Source of the DNA: JBDIAR01 sp039812545 | GTDB lineage: Bacteria; Actinomycetota; Actinomycetes; Actinomycetales; Dermatophilaceae | Reading direction: 5' to 3' | Assembly: GCA_039812545.1 (NCBI GenBank) | Contig: JBDIAR010000016.1 | Span: forward strand, 1-28,836 | Length of the DNA: 28,836 nucleotides | Shown: positions 7,320-13,760 of the stretch, one piece after another | Numbering within the stretch: the first letter of the stretch is position 1 | How the letters are laid out: each line of letters opens with the position of its first letter | The notes under the pieces: model-generated | Seen by the model: the letters and a program-made list of their open reading frames with translations, nothing else | Told to the model about the DNA's origin: nothing | The model's database searches: none | Translations under genes and position numbers: made by a program

Positions 7320-8272
7320 ACGACAGCCTCGTCATGGTGATCCTGGTCTCCGCCATCTTCTACGGAACCCCGCTGCTCTTCGCCGCCCTCGGCGAGGTCC
7401 TCGCCGAACGATCCGGGGTCCTCAACCTGGGCGTCGAGGGAATGATGCTGATGGGGGCCGTGGTCGGGTCCTTCGTCTCCGCCCGGATGGGCGGCCCCGA
7501 GTGGCTGGTCCTGCTCGCCGCCACCGTGGCGGCGATGCTCGCCGCCGCGCTGACCGCCCTGCTGCACGCCTTCGCGACCATCACGCTGCGGGTCAACCAG
7601 ACGGTCAGTGGCTTGGCGCTGACCATCCTGGCCGGCGGGGCGGGCCTGTCGTCGTATCTGGCCAATGTGTGGCAACTGCGGAACCCCGTGCCGCACCAGT
7701 TCGGGCCGATGAACCTGTTCGGGCTGAAGAGCCTGCCGATTCTCGGGCCCCTGCTGTTCGACCAGACCCTGCTGACCTATCTGTCGTGGGCCCTCGTCGC
7801 GCTGTGCTCGTGGTACCTCTTCCACACCCGCGCCGGACTCAATCTGCGCTCGGTGGGGGAGTCGCCGTCCACGGCCGACGCGATGGGGCTGAACGTCATC
7901 CGGACCAGGTACGTCCACACCCTGATCGGCGGTGCCTTCGCCGGGTTGGCCGGGATCTCGTTCTCCCTGTCGATCGTGCCGACGTGGGTGGACGGGATGA
8001 CCGCGGGCCGCGGCTGGATCGCGCTCGCGCTGGTCATCTTCGGGTTCTGGCGACCGACCTGGACGATGATCGGGGCCTACCTCTTCGGTGCCCTGGCGAG
8101 CCTGAGCCTGATCCTTCAGGCCCGCGGCGTCGCTCTCGCACCCGAGGTCCTCGACTCGATCCCCTATCTCATGACGGTCGTGGTGCTCGTCGTGGTGTCG
8201 GCCGGCTGGTCCAGTCGGAAGCTCTCCGCGCCCGACGCACTCGGCGTGGCATACGAGCGAGAAGCCCGATGA
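7316..8272 (+). CDS. BMP-type ABC importer permease, subunit 2 (YufQ-like)
   Basis: The ATG at 7316 overlaps the previous stop (ATGA). The product is 318 residues and almost wholly hydrophobic. It carries the family blocks YGTPLLFAALGEVLAERSGV, then LNLGVEGMMLMGAVVG, and further on RVNQTVSGLALTILAGG, all typical of the second permease of purine/nucleoside-type BMP importers. A larger open frame starting at 7097 is just a shadow of the upstream gene. The operon ends here: many actinobacterial BMP operons continue with nucleoside-salvage enzymes (cytidine deaminase, thymidine phosphorylase), but the next gene is an unrelated vapB about 70 bases on. The substrate therefore cannot be supported from context. 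No terminator hairpin is obvious downstream. Confidence 0.9.
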   Translation: MNDSLVMVILVSAIFYGTPLLFAALGEVLAERSGVLNLGVEGMMLMGAVVGSFVSARMGGPEWLVLLAATVAAMLAAALTALLHAFATITLRVNQTVSGLALTILAGGAGLSSYLANVWQLRNPVPHQFGPMNLFGLKSLPILGPLLFDQTLLTYLSWALVALCSWYLFHTRAGLNLRSVGESPSTADAMGLNVIRTRYVHTLIGGAFAGLAGISFSLSIVPTWVDGMTAGRGWIALALVIFGFWRPTWTMIGAYLFGALASLSLILQARGVALAPEVLDSIPYLMTVVVLVVVSAGWSSRKLSAPDALGVAYEREAR

Positions 8273-8329
8273 AGACGCGGCGCAGCGGCGAACCTCGACG
8301 TGAACGCATGCTGTCCTGACACGTGATGC

Positions 8330-8342
8330 TAGGCTGTCAGCC
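8330..8342 (+). promoter_or_regulatory. -10 box of a probable leaderless vapB transcript
   Basis: TAGGCT (8330-8335) matches TANNNT and is followed by seven bases and the ATG at 8343, so transcription probably starts on the start codon. There is no ribosome-binding site upstream of this ATG. A -35 element is not evident. Confidence 0.45.
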
Positions 8343-8594
8343 ATGCGGACGACTGTCACGCTCGACCCGGACACCGAACAACTCATCCGCCAGCGGATGA
8401 AGCGCAGGGGAGTCTCGTTCAAGCAGGCACTCAACGACGCCATCCGGGACGGGTCGCTCGGGGCCGACCAACCCCGGTACGAGACGCCGACGTATGCCAT
8501 GGGCGTGCCGGCGGTCGACCTGACGAAGGCGCTTCGGGTGGCCGGTGAACTTGAGGACGAGACCCTCATCTCCTCGATCCGGCGCGGGGCATGA
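8343..8594 (+). CDS. vapB: VapB-type ribbon-helix-helix antitoxin
   Basis: The 83-residue protein opens MRTTVTLDPDTEQLIRQRMK, a typical ribbon-helix-helix start: a short beta strand (RTTVTLD) then two helices through about residue 45 (VSFKQALNDAIRDG). The C-terminal half (YETPTYAMGVPAVDLTKALR...ETLISSIRRG) is the segment expected to wrap the toxin. It overlaps the downstream vapC by four bases (ATGA). RHH antitoxins of this kind bind palindromes at their own promoter; no clear palindrome was found here, although GCTGTC occurs twice just upstream of the start. The family call is firm. Confidence 0.88.
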   Translation: MRTTVTLDPDTEQLIRQRMKRRGVSFKQALNDAIRDGSLGADQPRYETPTYAMGVPAVDLTKALRVAGELEDETLISSIRRGA

Positions 8595-9016
8595 CCCTCG
8601 TCGACGCCAACGTCCTGCTCAACGCGATCAACCGCTCGGCCCCCGATCACGAGGCGGCCAAGCGGTGGCTCGACGCCGCGTTGAGCGGCGGTGCTCCCGT
8701 CGGATTGGCCTGGGTGGTGCTGCTGGCGGTGCTTCGACTCGCGACGCGGCCTGGTTTGTTCCAGCGACCGCTGACCACCGACGAGGCCACCGCACTCCTC
8801 GCCGGCTGGCTGACGGCACCGGCGGCCACCGTCCTGCACCCCGGCGCCGGCCACCTCGAGGTCCTGGCTCGGCTGCTGGGGTCGGTGGGAACGGCCGGCA
8901 ACCTCACCACGGACGCTCACCTCGCGGCCCTGGCGGTCGAACACCATGCGACTGTGGTGACCTTCGACGCGGATTTCGCCCGGTTCCCCGGCGTCCGGTG
9001 GTCGCGTCCCGAGTAG
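8591..9016 (+). CDS. vapC: VapC-type PIN-domain toxin ribonuclease
   Basis: The 141-residue protein starts MTLVDANVLLNAIN, giving D5 as the first PIN carboxylate, and ends with NLTTDAHLAALAVEHHATVVTFDADFARF, giving D108 plus D126/D128. The middle helix reads WVVLLAVLRLAT and lacks the glutamate that most VapCs carry there; as I recall, the TTS-type VapC subfamily with a W-x3-L-x3-LR-x-AT helix often lacks it. The preceding vapB overlaps by four bases. It should be an RNA-cleaving toxin held inactive by that partner. Codon use is like its neighbours. Confidence 0.88.
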   Translation: MTLVDANVLLNAINRSAPDHEAAKRWLDAALSGGAPVGLAWVVLLAVLRLATRPGLFQRPLTTDEATALLAGWLTAPAATVLHPGAGHLEVLARLLGSVGTAGNLTTDAHLAALAVEHHATVVTFDADFARFPGVRWSRPE

Positions 9017-9061
9017 TCCGCTGTCCGACGCTCACCCGTGACGGGTCCGGCCCTACACGTT

Positions 9062-9091
9062 GATGACCTACACCTTGATGACCTACACCTT
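9062..9091. repeat. Tandem 15-bp repeat, two exact copies
   Basis: GATGACCTACACCTT occurs twice head to tail (9062-9076 and 9077-9091), with a third diverged half (CCCTACACGTT) just before. It overlaps the 3' end of a decayed vapC read on the minus strand and includes that gene's stop codon. It looks like a slippage duplication. Confidence 0.7.
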
Positions 9092-9466
9092 GAGGACGGC
9101 GAGTACCCCAAGCTCCGCGAGCGGATCGAAGTCGTCGTCCTGGCTCACGATCGGACCTGGTGGGCGATGGCGATGGCGGCGATCCACAGATCGTTGACGT
9201 TGACGCGACGACCGGCTTCGTGCAGCCCAACGCGCAGCTCGGCCCGCACTTGTGCGGCCCGCAGGTCCGCCGGTAACACCTCACAATCCATGGCCACCTG
9301 CAAGGTGGCCATGGATGTGCGCCCGCGAGGTGCTCTCTGGCGGCGCAAGCACCCCCGCTTGCAACTCGGCGATGGTGATGACGCAGACGAGCGCCTCCTC
9401 CGGCAAGAGGGTTCGGTCGACGGATCGTCCCGGCTCGCTTGAGATGCGGACGCTCGTGTCAACCGT
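9083..9466 (-). pseudogene. Decayed VapC-type PIN toxin gene (two frameshifts, no start)
   Basis: Three minus-strand frames join into one PIN protein. Frame one gives VDTSVRISSEPGRSVDRTLL, then PEEALVCVITIAELQAGVLA, with the first aspartate and the helix glutamate, and ends at a TGA. Frame two gives MATLQVAMDCEVLPADLRAA and later VNVNDLWIAAIAIAHQV, with the third carboxylate, and ends at a TGA. Frame three gives IVSQDDDFDPLAELGVLAVL and the natural stop at 9083-9085. Two frameshifts are therefore needed, and the codon where the start should lie is ACG just after an in-frame stop. No partner antitoxin is recognisable upstream. Frameshifts from sequencing error cannot be excluded, but the missing start argues for true decay. 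Confidence 0.75.
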
Positions 9467-9544
9467 GCCTCACGGCCACTGTCGGGATGGCAGCTCAGGC
9501 GAGGCACTGAGAGAGTCCGGCTCCGGCATACCTCGGGCTCGTCC

Positions 9545-9768
9545 TCAGGCCCCGACAGCTCGATCGTTCGCCTCGGCGAAGGCGAGCACGTGTCCGTTCG
9601 GGTCGAGGCAGTAGCCCACCGTCTCGCCCCACGGGCGCGCCAGCAGCGGGGAGAGCAGGGCGGCGCCCGCTTGGACCGCCCGATCCAGGGTCTCCTGCGC
9701 TCGCTGCCGTCGAAGGTAGAGCTCGCACCGCTGGCCCTGACGTAGGGGATCACGAGGTTGGCGTGCAT
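9545..9768 (-). pseudogene. Broken VOC-family gene with internal deletion
   Basis: Reading down from an ATG at 9768, frame one begins MHANLVIPYVRAS, like the first strand of a VOC domain. A different frame then gives CELYLRRQRAQETLDRAVQA, followed by GAALLSPLLARPWGETVGYC and LDPNGHVLAFAEA, the second half of a VOC domain, ending at the TGA at 9545-9547. The middle of the domain (about 50-60 residues) is missing and the halves are out of frame, so this is a deletion remnant. The retained E near the C-terminus would be a metal ligand in the intact protein. Bases 9467-9544, between this and the decayed vapC, contain nothing I can assign. Confidence 0.65.
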
Positions 9769-9865
9769 GGTTCAAGTGTGACCGGGCCGCCACCCGCTCG
9801 CCCGGCCGGGTGACATGTGGCCCGCCACGCCGTGGGGAGGGGTGTCGACGAGGGGAGCCGGCTTG

Positions 9866-9957
9866 GCGGCAGAATGAACATCAACTATGCGGCAAAATGA
9901 ACACGGACCATCCGGCTAAACGCACGCAAGCCTTGCGGCTGGATGAAAGTTCACCCT
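9866..9957. repeat. Four phased 23-bp direct repeats (iteron-like)
   Basis: Cores start at 9866 (GCGGCAGAATGAACA), 9889 (GCGGCAAAATGAACA), 9912 (CCGGCTAAACGCACG, degenerate) and 9935 (GCGGCTGGATGAAAG). The starts are exactly 23 bases apart, about two helical turns, so all copies face the same side of the DNA. The array ends at the -10 box of the downstream ATPase gene. It could be a regulator-binding array, a remnant of an insertion-sequence end (IS21-type ends carry internal repeats), or a replication-like iteron. No transposase lies nearby. Confidence 0.7.
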
Positions 9958-9968
9958 AGGCTTCCGTC
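9957..9968 (+). promoter_or_regulatory. -10 box of a probable leaderless ATPase transcript
   Basis: TAGGCT (9957-9962) is followed by six bases and the GTG at 9969. This is the same hexamer as in front of the vapB at 8343, and there is no ribosome-binding site. It begins where the 23-bp repeat array ends. Confidence 0.45.
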
Positions 9969-11237
9969 GTGGTCAACCCTTCTCCTGGTCCGCTGGGTCG
10001 CCTGCTTCCCCGCAAAGCGGCCGGGCTCGTCGAGGATGCGCTGTCCGACACCCGAGTCGTCTTGGTGAACGGCGCCCGGCAAGTCGGCAAGAGCACCTTG
10101 GTGTCCTCCGTATGCCGGGAGCGGGCCGCGCTCTGGCGTAACCTCGATCGGCCCGTGGAGCGGGAGGCCGCCTATGCCGACCCAGTCGATTTCGTCCACA
10201 GCGACGGACTCGTGGTCATCGATGAGGTGCAACGTGAGCCCGAGCTCTTCCTCGCGATCAAGGCCGCCGTCGATGAGGACCCGCGCCCGGGGCGATTCCT
10301 GCTGACGGGGAGCGCAAGGATCCTCGGTCTGCGCGGACTTCCCGATGCGCTGCCCGGACGGATGGAGACCATTGAGCTGTGGCCGCTGTCTCAGGGCGAG
10401 ATCGACGGCACGCCCGACGCCTTCGTCGATGCCTGCTTCCAGCGCGGTCCCGGTCTGACCCATTCCGCCAAACTGAGCAAGCTCGACTATGTCGAGCGGC
10501 TGTGCCGAGGGGGCTTCCCCGAGGCCGTCGCCAGGGAGGGGGCCCGTCGAGAGCGATTCTTCGACAACTACGTCGCCGATCTGATCAACCGTGACGTGGT
10601 CCAGTTGTCCGAGATCGAGCGCGGCCATGCCATGCGATCGTTGACCAGGCTCCTGGCCGCGAGGTCTGGTCAGCTGCTCGTTCCCGCCGCCATCGCCGGT
10701 GAACTCGGCCTGCCGCGGCCCACCATCGTCCGGTACATCGGCCTCCTCGAGGAGGTCTTCCTCGTCAAACGGATCCCGGCGTGGTCGCGGAATCTGACGA
10801 GTCGAGCCGTGTCCACACCCAAGGTGGCGATGGTCGATTCCGGAGTTGCCGCGAACCTGCTCGGCCAGAACGTCCGCAGGCTCATGCGACCCGACAGTCC
10901 GCTCGGGGGGCTGTTGGAGGCGTTCGTCGCTATGGAGGTCGCCCGCCAGCTTGAGTGGTCCAGTACCAGGGCCGACGTGTTCCACTACCGCACGCGCGAT
11001 GGCGTGGAGGTCGATCTGGTGATCGAGCAGCGGTCGGGCGAGGTGGTGGCTATCGACGTCAAGGCGTCATCGACGGTGCGTGCCGAGGACTTCCGGGGCA
11101 TTCGACATCTGAAGGAGCGGCTCGGGCCGGACTTCGTGGCCGGGTACGTTCTTTACACCGGCCGCGATGTGCTGTCGTTCGGGGATCGGCTGAGCGCCGT
11201 GCCGATCAGCGCGCTGTGGGAGTCCGGCGGGCACTGA
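9969..11237 (+). CDS. AAA-family ATPase with C-terminal DUF4143 domain
   Basis: The 422-residue protein begins with the GTG at 9969. It has Walker A GARQVGKST (residues 35-43), Walker B GLVVIDEVQ (D86, E87) and a sensor-like FLLTGSARIL near residue 110, which define the AAA_14 domain. A winged-helix-like segment follows (LVPAAIAGELGLPRPTIVRY), then the DUF4143 part with DGVEVDLVIEQRSGEVVAID and VKAS, resembling a PD-(D/E)xK-type nuclease core (E...VD...D-x-K). Proteins of this class are widespread, often near mobile or toxin-antitoxin loci, and their role is not established. It stands alone between decayed genes and a vapBC pair, behind an array of 23-bp repeats. All motifs look intact. Confidence 0.88.
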   Translation: MVNPSPGPLGRLLPRKAAGLVEDALSDTRVVLVNGARQVGKSTLVSSVCRERAALWRNLDRPVEREAAYADPVDFVHSDGLVVIDEVQREPELFLAIKAAVDEDPRPGRFLLTGSARILGLRGLPDALPGRMETIELWPLSQGEIDGTPDAFVDACFQRGPGLTHSAKLSKLDYVERLCRGGFPEAVAREGARRERFFDNYVADLINRDVVQLSEIERGHAMRSLTRLLAARSGQLLVPAAIAGELGLPRPTIVRYIGLLEEVFLVKRIPAWSRNLTSRAVSTPKVAMVDSGVAANLLGQNVRRLMRPDSPLGGLLEAFVAMEVARQLEWSSTRADVFHYRTRDGVEVDLVIEQRSGEVVAIDVKASSTVRAEDFRGIRHLKERLGPDFVAGYVLYTGRDVLSFGDRLSAVPISALWESGGH

Positions 11238-11292
11238 GTCGCCACCCCGTGTTCCGGCGATCGCCGCTATGCCGGAGATGGTGCTCCACGGC

Positions 11293-11703
11293 TTACCCGC
11301 TGAGCGACGCCGGATGGAGCGCCAAGCCCATGACGCGGGCGACGTGCGCGAGGTCTCGGTCCTGGGCCAGCATCTCGTGCGAGCCGCGCCGGGCGACGGC
11401 CGCGATCATGCAATCCACCAGGCCCCGCGGGGTGACTCCGGCACGCCGACACGAGCGGTAGATGGTCACCGCTGCATTGAAGTCCGAGGCAGCGTCGAAC
11501 CGGGCCAGGTAGAACCGGTTCAGCAGGCGCCGAAGGTCGCGCTCGCGACGGTGGTCGCGAGCGCCGGCGCAGACCTCCATGACGATCGGTTCGGTGACCG
11601 CGACGGGGCCGTTCGTCGCGATGAGTTCGGTCAGGGCGAGATCGACAGCGCTGCCGGTGCTCCGATCGAACTCCACCCAGGCGGAACTGTCGACGAGGAT
11701 CAT
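11293..11703 (-). CDS. vapC: VapC-type PIN-domain toxin ribonuclease
   Basis: The 136-residue protein starts at the ATG at 11703, overlapping vapB by four bases. Acidic residues fit the PIN fold: D5 in MILVDSSAWVEF, E43 in PIVMEVCAGA, D97 in RGLVDCMIAAVA, and D115/D117 in AQDRDLAHVA. The SSAWVEF opening and the VDCMIAAVARR helix are characteristic of a mycobacterial-type VapC branch. A longer frame running up to 12099 is an artefact of reading through vapB in another frame. The toxin should cleave RNA once free of its antitoxin. The active site is complete. Confidence 0.92.
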   Translation of the reverse strand: MILVDSSAWVEFDRSTGSAVDLALTELIATNGPVAVTEPIVMEVCAGARDHRRERDLRRLLNRFYLARFDAASDFNAAVTIYRSCRRAGVTPRGLVDCMIAAVARRGSHEMLAQDRDLAHVARVMGLALHPASLSG

Positions 11704-11912
11704 GCGACGTCGGCAGGGCCCGCATCGGCGGGAAGTGCGGCGATGGCATGGGCCCCGCGCATGGCGAGGGCCTCCTCGCGGGTCATCGGGTCGCCCGCGA
11801 GGTGCCGCAGCGCCAGGTCGACCGCCTCGGTCTTCGTCCGCAGTTCGAATCGGGCCATGATCACGTCGACGTAGTCGTTCTCGATCTCGATATTGGTCCG
11901 CGTTCTGGCCAT
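11700..11912 (-). CDS. vapB: VapB-type antitoxin
   Basis: This 70-residue protein begins MARTRTNIEIENDYVDVIMA and continues RFELRTKTEAVDLALRHLAG, the pattern of the type II VapB antitoxin family (PF09957): an N-terminal strand for DNA binding, then an amphipathic helix with the LRTKxEAVDLALRxL block. The C-terminal DPMTREEALAMRGAHAI would contact the toxin. It is coupled to vapC by a four-base overlap. The promoter region carries repeated ACACGT words (see the regulatory entry), fitting autoregulation. The start is well supported by the family N-terminus and by the leaderless promoter geometry. Confidence 0.92.
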   Translation of the reverse strand: MARTRTNIEIENDYVDVIMARFELRTKTEAVDLALRHLAGDPMTREEALAMRGAHAIAALPADAGPADVA

Positions 11913-11931
11913 ACACGTACTTTACACGTGG
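11912..11931 (-). promoter_or_regulatory. vapBC promoter: leaderless -10 and ACACGT repeats
   Basis: On the minus strand TAAAGT (11919-11924) is followed by six bases and the ATG at 11912, so the transcript is probably leaderless. On the plus strand ACACGT occurs twice (11913-11918 and 11924-11929), flanking the -10, and the second copy sits in the palindrome CACGTG. The repeats are candidate VapB-binding half sites. Confidence 0.45.
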
Positions 11932-11959
11932 CTGAGCGCACTCAGGCCGTTGAGGTCGT

Positions 11960-12613
11960 TCAGGTCGTGCCCGTATGCCGTTGCGCCGCAAGGCCGTCGA
12001 GCACCAGATCCAACCCGGGCCCGAACTCGCGCGCGAATGAGTACCCCGGCACCAGAATGACCTGCTCGGTGAACCACACCATGTTGGGTTGTGTCGCAAG
12101 CGCCGCCCCGAACGCCTCCTCGCGGATCATCGCAGCGGCCTCCTCGCCGCTGTCGAAGGGCAGCGTCGCCTCTTGCAGGACGAACCCGTAGACGAAGGCG
12201 TCCACGACGGCATACGCCTGGGCGACCTGCTCGGCGGTGAAGCCGGCGCCGCGCAGGCAGGCGATGTTGGCCTCGTGATAGGCCAGGTTCGCCGGTCCCG
12301 GCGCGCGGCGGGATTCCATCAGGGGGAGCGCCCACGGGTGGCGGTGGAGCACCTCGCGGACCGAGACCGAACGCCGGCGCAATTCGGCGCGCCAGTCGCC
12401 CGACGCATCCGGCAGGTCGATCTCGCCGTAGACCCGGTCGACCATGGCGTCGAGCAGCGCATCCTTGCCGGCGAAGTGGTGATAGAGCGACATGGCCTCC
12501 ACGCCGAGCCGCCGGGCGAGCGCCCGCATCGTCAATGCGGCGAGGCCCTGGGCGTCGGCCATCGCGAGGGCCGCGGTCACGACCGCGTCCGGCGTCAGTT
12601 TGCGGGGCGGCAC
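11960..12613 (-). CDS. TetR-family transcriptional repressor
   Basis: I placed the start at the GTG at 12613, four bases after GAGAGGAGA, a strong ribosome-binding site; the open frame far upstream is a shadow of the divergent gene. The 217-residue protein has a TetR helix-turn-helix at about residues 8-50 (TPDAVVTAALAMADAQGLAA, then LTMRALARRLGVEAMSLYHH). A TetR_C-like ligand-binding domain follows, resembling the tetracycline-repressor C-terminal family (RHPWALPLMESRRAPGPANL). It is divergent from the quinone-reductase-like gene at 12695, with two operator-like palindromes between them, so it probably represses both and is released by a small ligand that is unknown. Confidence 0.9.
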   Translation of the reverse strand: MPPRKLTPDAVVTAALAMADAQGLAALTMRALARRLGVEAMSLYHHFAGKDALLDAMVDRVYGEIDLPDASGDWRAELRRRSVSVREVLHRHPWALPLMESRRAPGPANLAYHEANIACLRGAGFTAEQVAQAYAVVDAFVYGFVLQEATLPFDSGEEAAAMIREEAFGAALATQPNMVWFTEQVILVPGYSFAREFGPGLDLVLDGLAAQRHTGTT

Positions 12614-12638
12614 GGGTCTCCTCTCGGGTTGCCAACCC

Positions 12639-12677
12639 TTACAGCGTAATGCTACTTTCGCAAGCCTTACGTTGTAT
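12639..12677. promoter_or_regulatory. Two TTAC-N3-GTA(A/T) operators in the tetR/MDR divergent promoter
   Basis: TTACAGCGTAA (12639-12649) is a perfect palindrome around a 3-base centre, and TTACGTTGTAT (12667-12677) is a near copy 28 bases downstream. Both sit in CCTTAC-containing direct repeats in the 81-base gap between the two start codons. This is the layout expected for a TetR-type repressor controlling both genes. The second site also contains the start of a GTATGCC word (12675-12681 region). Confidence 0.6.
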
Positions 12678-12694
12678 GCCTGCAGGAGCGCGTC

Positions 12695-13708
12695 ATGGAA
12701 CCCCAACTCAACGAATCCAAACCCCCGGTGCCCCCGACCATGCGGGCCGCGACCCGTCGGGTCTACGGGGGCCCCGAGGTGGTCGGTGTCGAGCACCTCC
12801 CACGTCAGGAACCGAGGGCCGGCGAGGTGCTGATCCGCGTCGCCGCAGCCGGCCTCGACCGGGCGACCCTGCACCTGCTGACCGGCCTGCCCAAAGTCGC
12901 GCGCCTGGCTCTCGGGGCGCGCCGTCCGAAGCGGGTCGTCCTCGGGCAGCAGGTTGCCGGCGAGGTCGTCGCCGTCGGAGAGGCAGTCGGTGGATATGCC
13001 GTCGGCGACCGCGTCTTCGGAACGGCCGGCGGGTCGTTCGCGGAGTATGCCGTCGCGCCCGTCGCCACCCTCGCAGCGACCCCTGCAGGAGTTGAGAACC
13101 GCGACGCGGCGACGCTCGGCGTCTCGGGCCTGACTGCCTGGGACGCTGTCGTCGACCACGGCCGAGTCCAGAGCGGGCAGCGGGTCCTTGTCCTCGGTGG
13201 ATCCGGCGCCGTGGGGAGCTGCGCCGTCCAACTCGCCGTCCATCGCGGTGCCCGGGTCACCGCGGCGTGCAGTGCCCCCAAGCGGGACTTCGTCATCGGA
13301 CTGGGCGCCCACCGTGCGTTGGACTACCGCGCTGTGGACCTGGCCGACATGGGCGGACCTTTCGACTGCATCATCGACATCGGCGGCAACCGCGCGATCT
13401 CGCTGTTGCGTTCGGCTCTCACGCCCGCCGGCCGGCTCGTCATCGTCGGCGGAGAGACGGGCGGTGCCATCCTCGGGGGCCTCGAGCGGAATCTCGCGGC
13501 CTCGCTGGCCAATCCCTTCACCCGGCAGCACCTGGCGTGGTTCGTCTCGCGCACGACGTCGCAGGGGTGTGCCGAGCTGGCCGTCCTGGTCGCCGAGGGT
13601 GCGCTGCGGCCGGCCATCGACCGGACGGTCGGACTCGACGGCGTGCCCGATGTCCTCATGACCATGGAACGCGGGGAACTGCGTGGTCAGGCCGTCATCT
13701 GCCCCTGA
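12695..13708 (+). CDS. Quinone-oxidoreductase-like MDR (zinc-less alcohol dehydrogenase) family protein
   Basis: The ATG at 12695 follows AGGAG by seven bases. The 337-residue protein has an N-terminal GroES-like domain (RRVYGGPEVVGVEHLPRQEP, then VGEAVGGYAVGDRVFG) and a Rossmann domain with VLVLGGSGAVGSCAVQLA near residues 163-180. It lacks the GHE and four-cysteine zinc motifs, which places it with quinone reductases of the QOR type that use NAD(P)H to reduce quinones or enones. The late segment CIIDIGGNRAISLLRSALTP is typical of this group. Divergent transcription from a TetR gene suggests induction by a reactive or toxic compound. The truncated exporter beyond it might once have belonged to the same detoxification response, but that is speculation. 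Confidence 0.88.
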   Translation: MEPQLNESKPPVPPTMRAATRRVYGGPEVVGVEHLPRQEPRAGEVLIRVAAAGLDRATLHLLTGLPKVARLALGARRPKRVVLGQQVAGEVVAVGEAVGGYAVGDRVFGTAGGSFAEYAVAPVATLAATPAGVENRDAATLGVSGLTAWDAVVDHGRVQSGQRVLVLGGSGAVGSCAVQLAVHRGARVTAACSAPKRDFVIGLGAHRALDYRAVDLADMGGPFDCIIDIGGNRAISLLRSALTPAGRLVIVGGETGGAILGGLERNLAASLANPFTRQHLAWFVSRTTSQGCAELAVLVAEGALRPAIDRTVGLDGVPDVLMTMERGELRGQAVICP

Positions 13709-13760
13709 GGTCGGGCACGCGCAAGGTATGCCGGTCCTTGATCCCGGAGCGCCGCCGACG

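Noticed and set aside
7253..8947. 564-residue minus-strand frame across the second permease and vapBC.
   Set aside because: Shadow frame spanning several well-supported genes; composition is Gln/Gly/His-rich without domains.
9286..9316. Perfect 14-bp hairpin (9286-9299 with 9303-9316, loop GCA) as a terminator or attenuator.
   Set aside because: It lies inside the decayed vapC, and the codons for MATLQVAMD themselves form the palindrome, so the gene's own coding sequence explains it. There is no T-tract.
9038..9442. Plus-strand open frame of 134 residues.
   Set aside because: It is antisense to the vapC pseudogene, shows no family resemblance, and begins in the tandem-repeat region.
11936..11967. 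Three imperfect 9-base units (CTCAGGCCG, TTGAGGTCG, TTCAGGTCG) between tetR and vapB.
   Set aside because: Short and weakly similar, partly inside the tetR stop region; not distinguishable from chance in GC-rich sequence.
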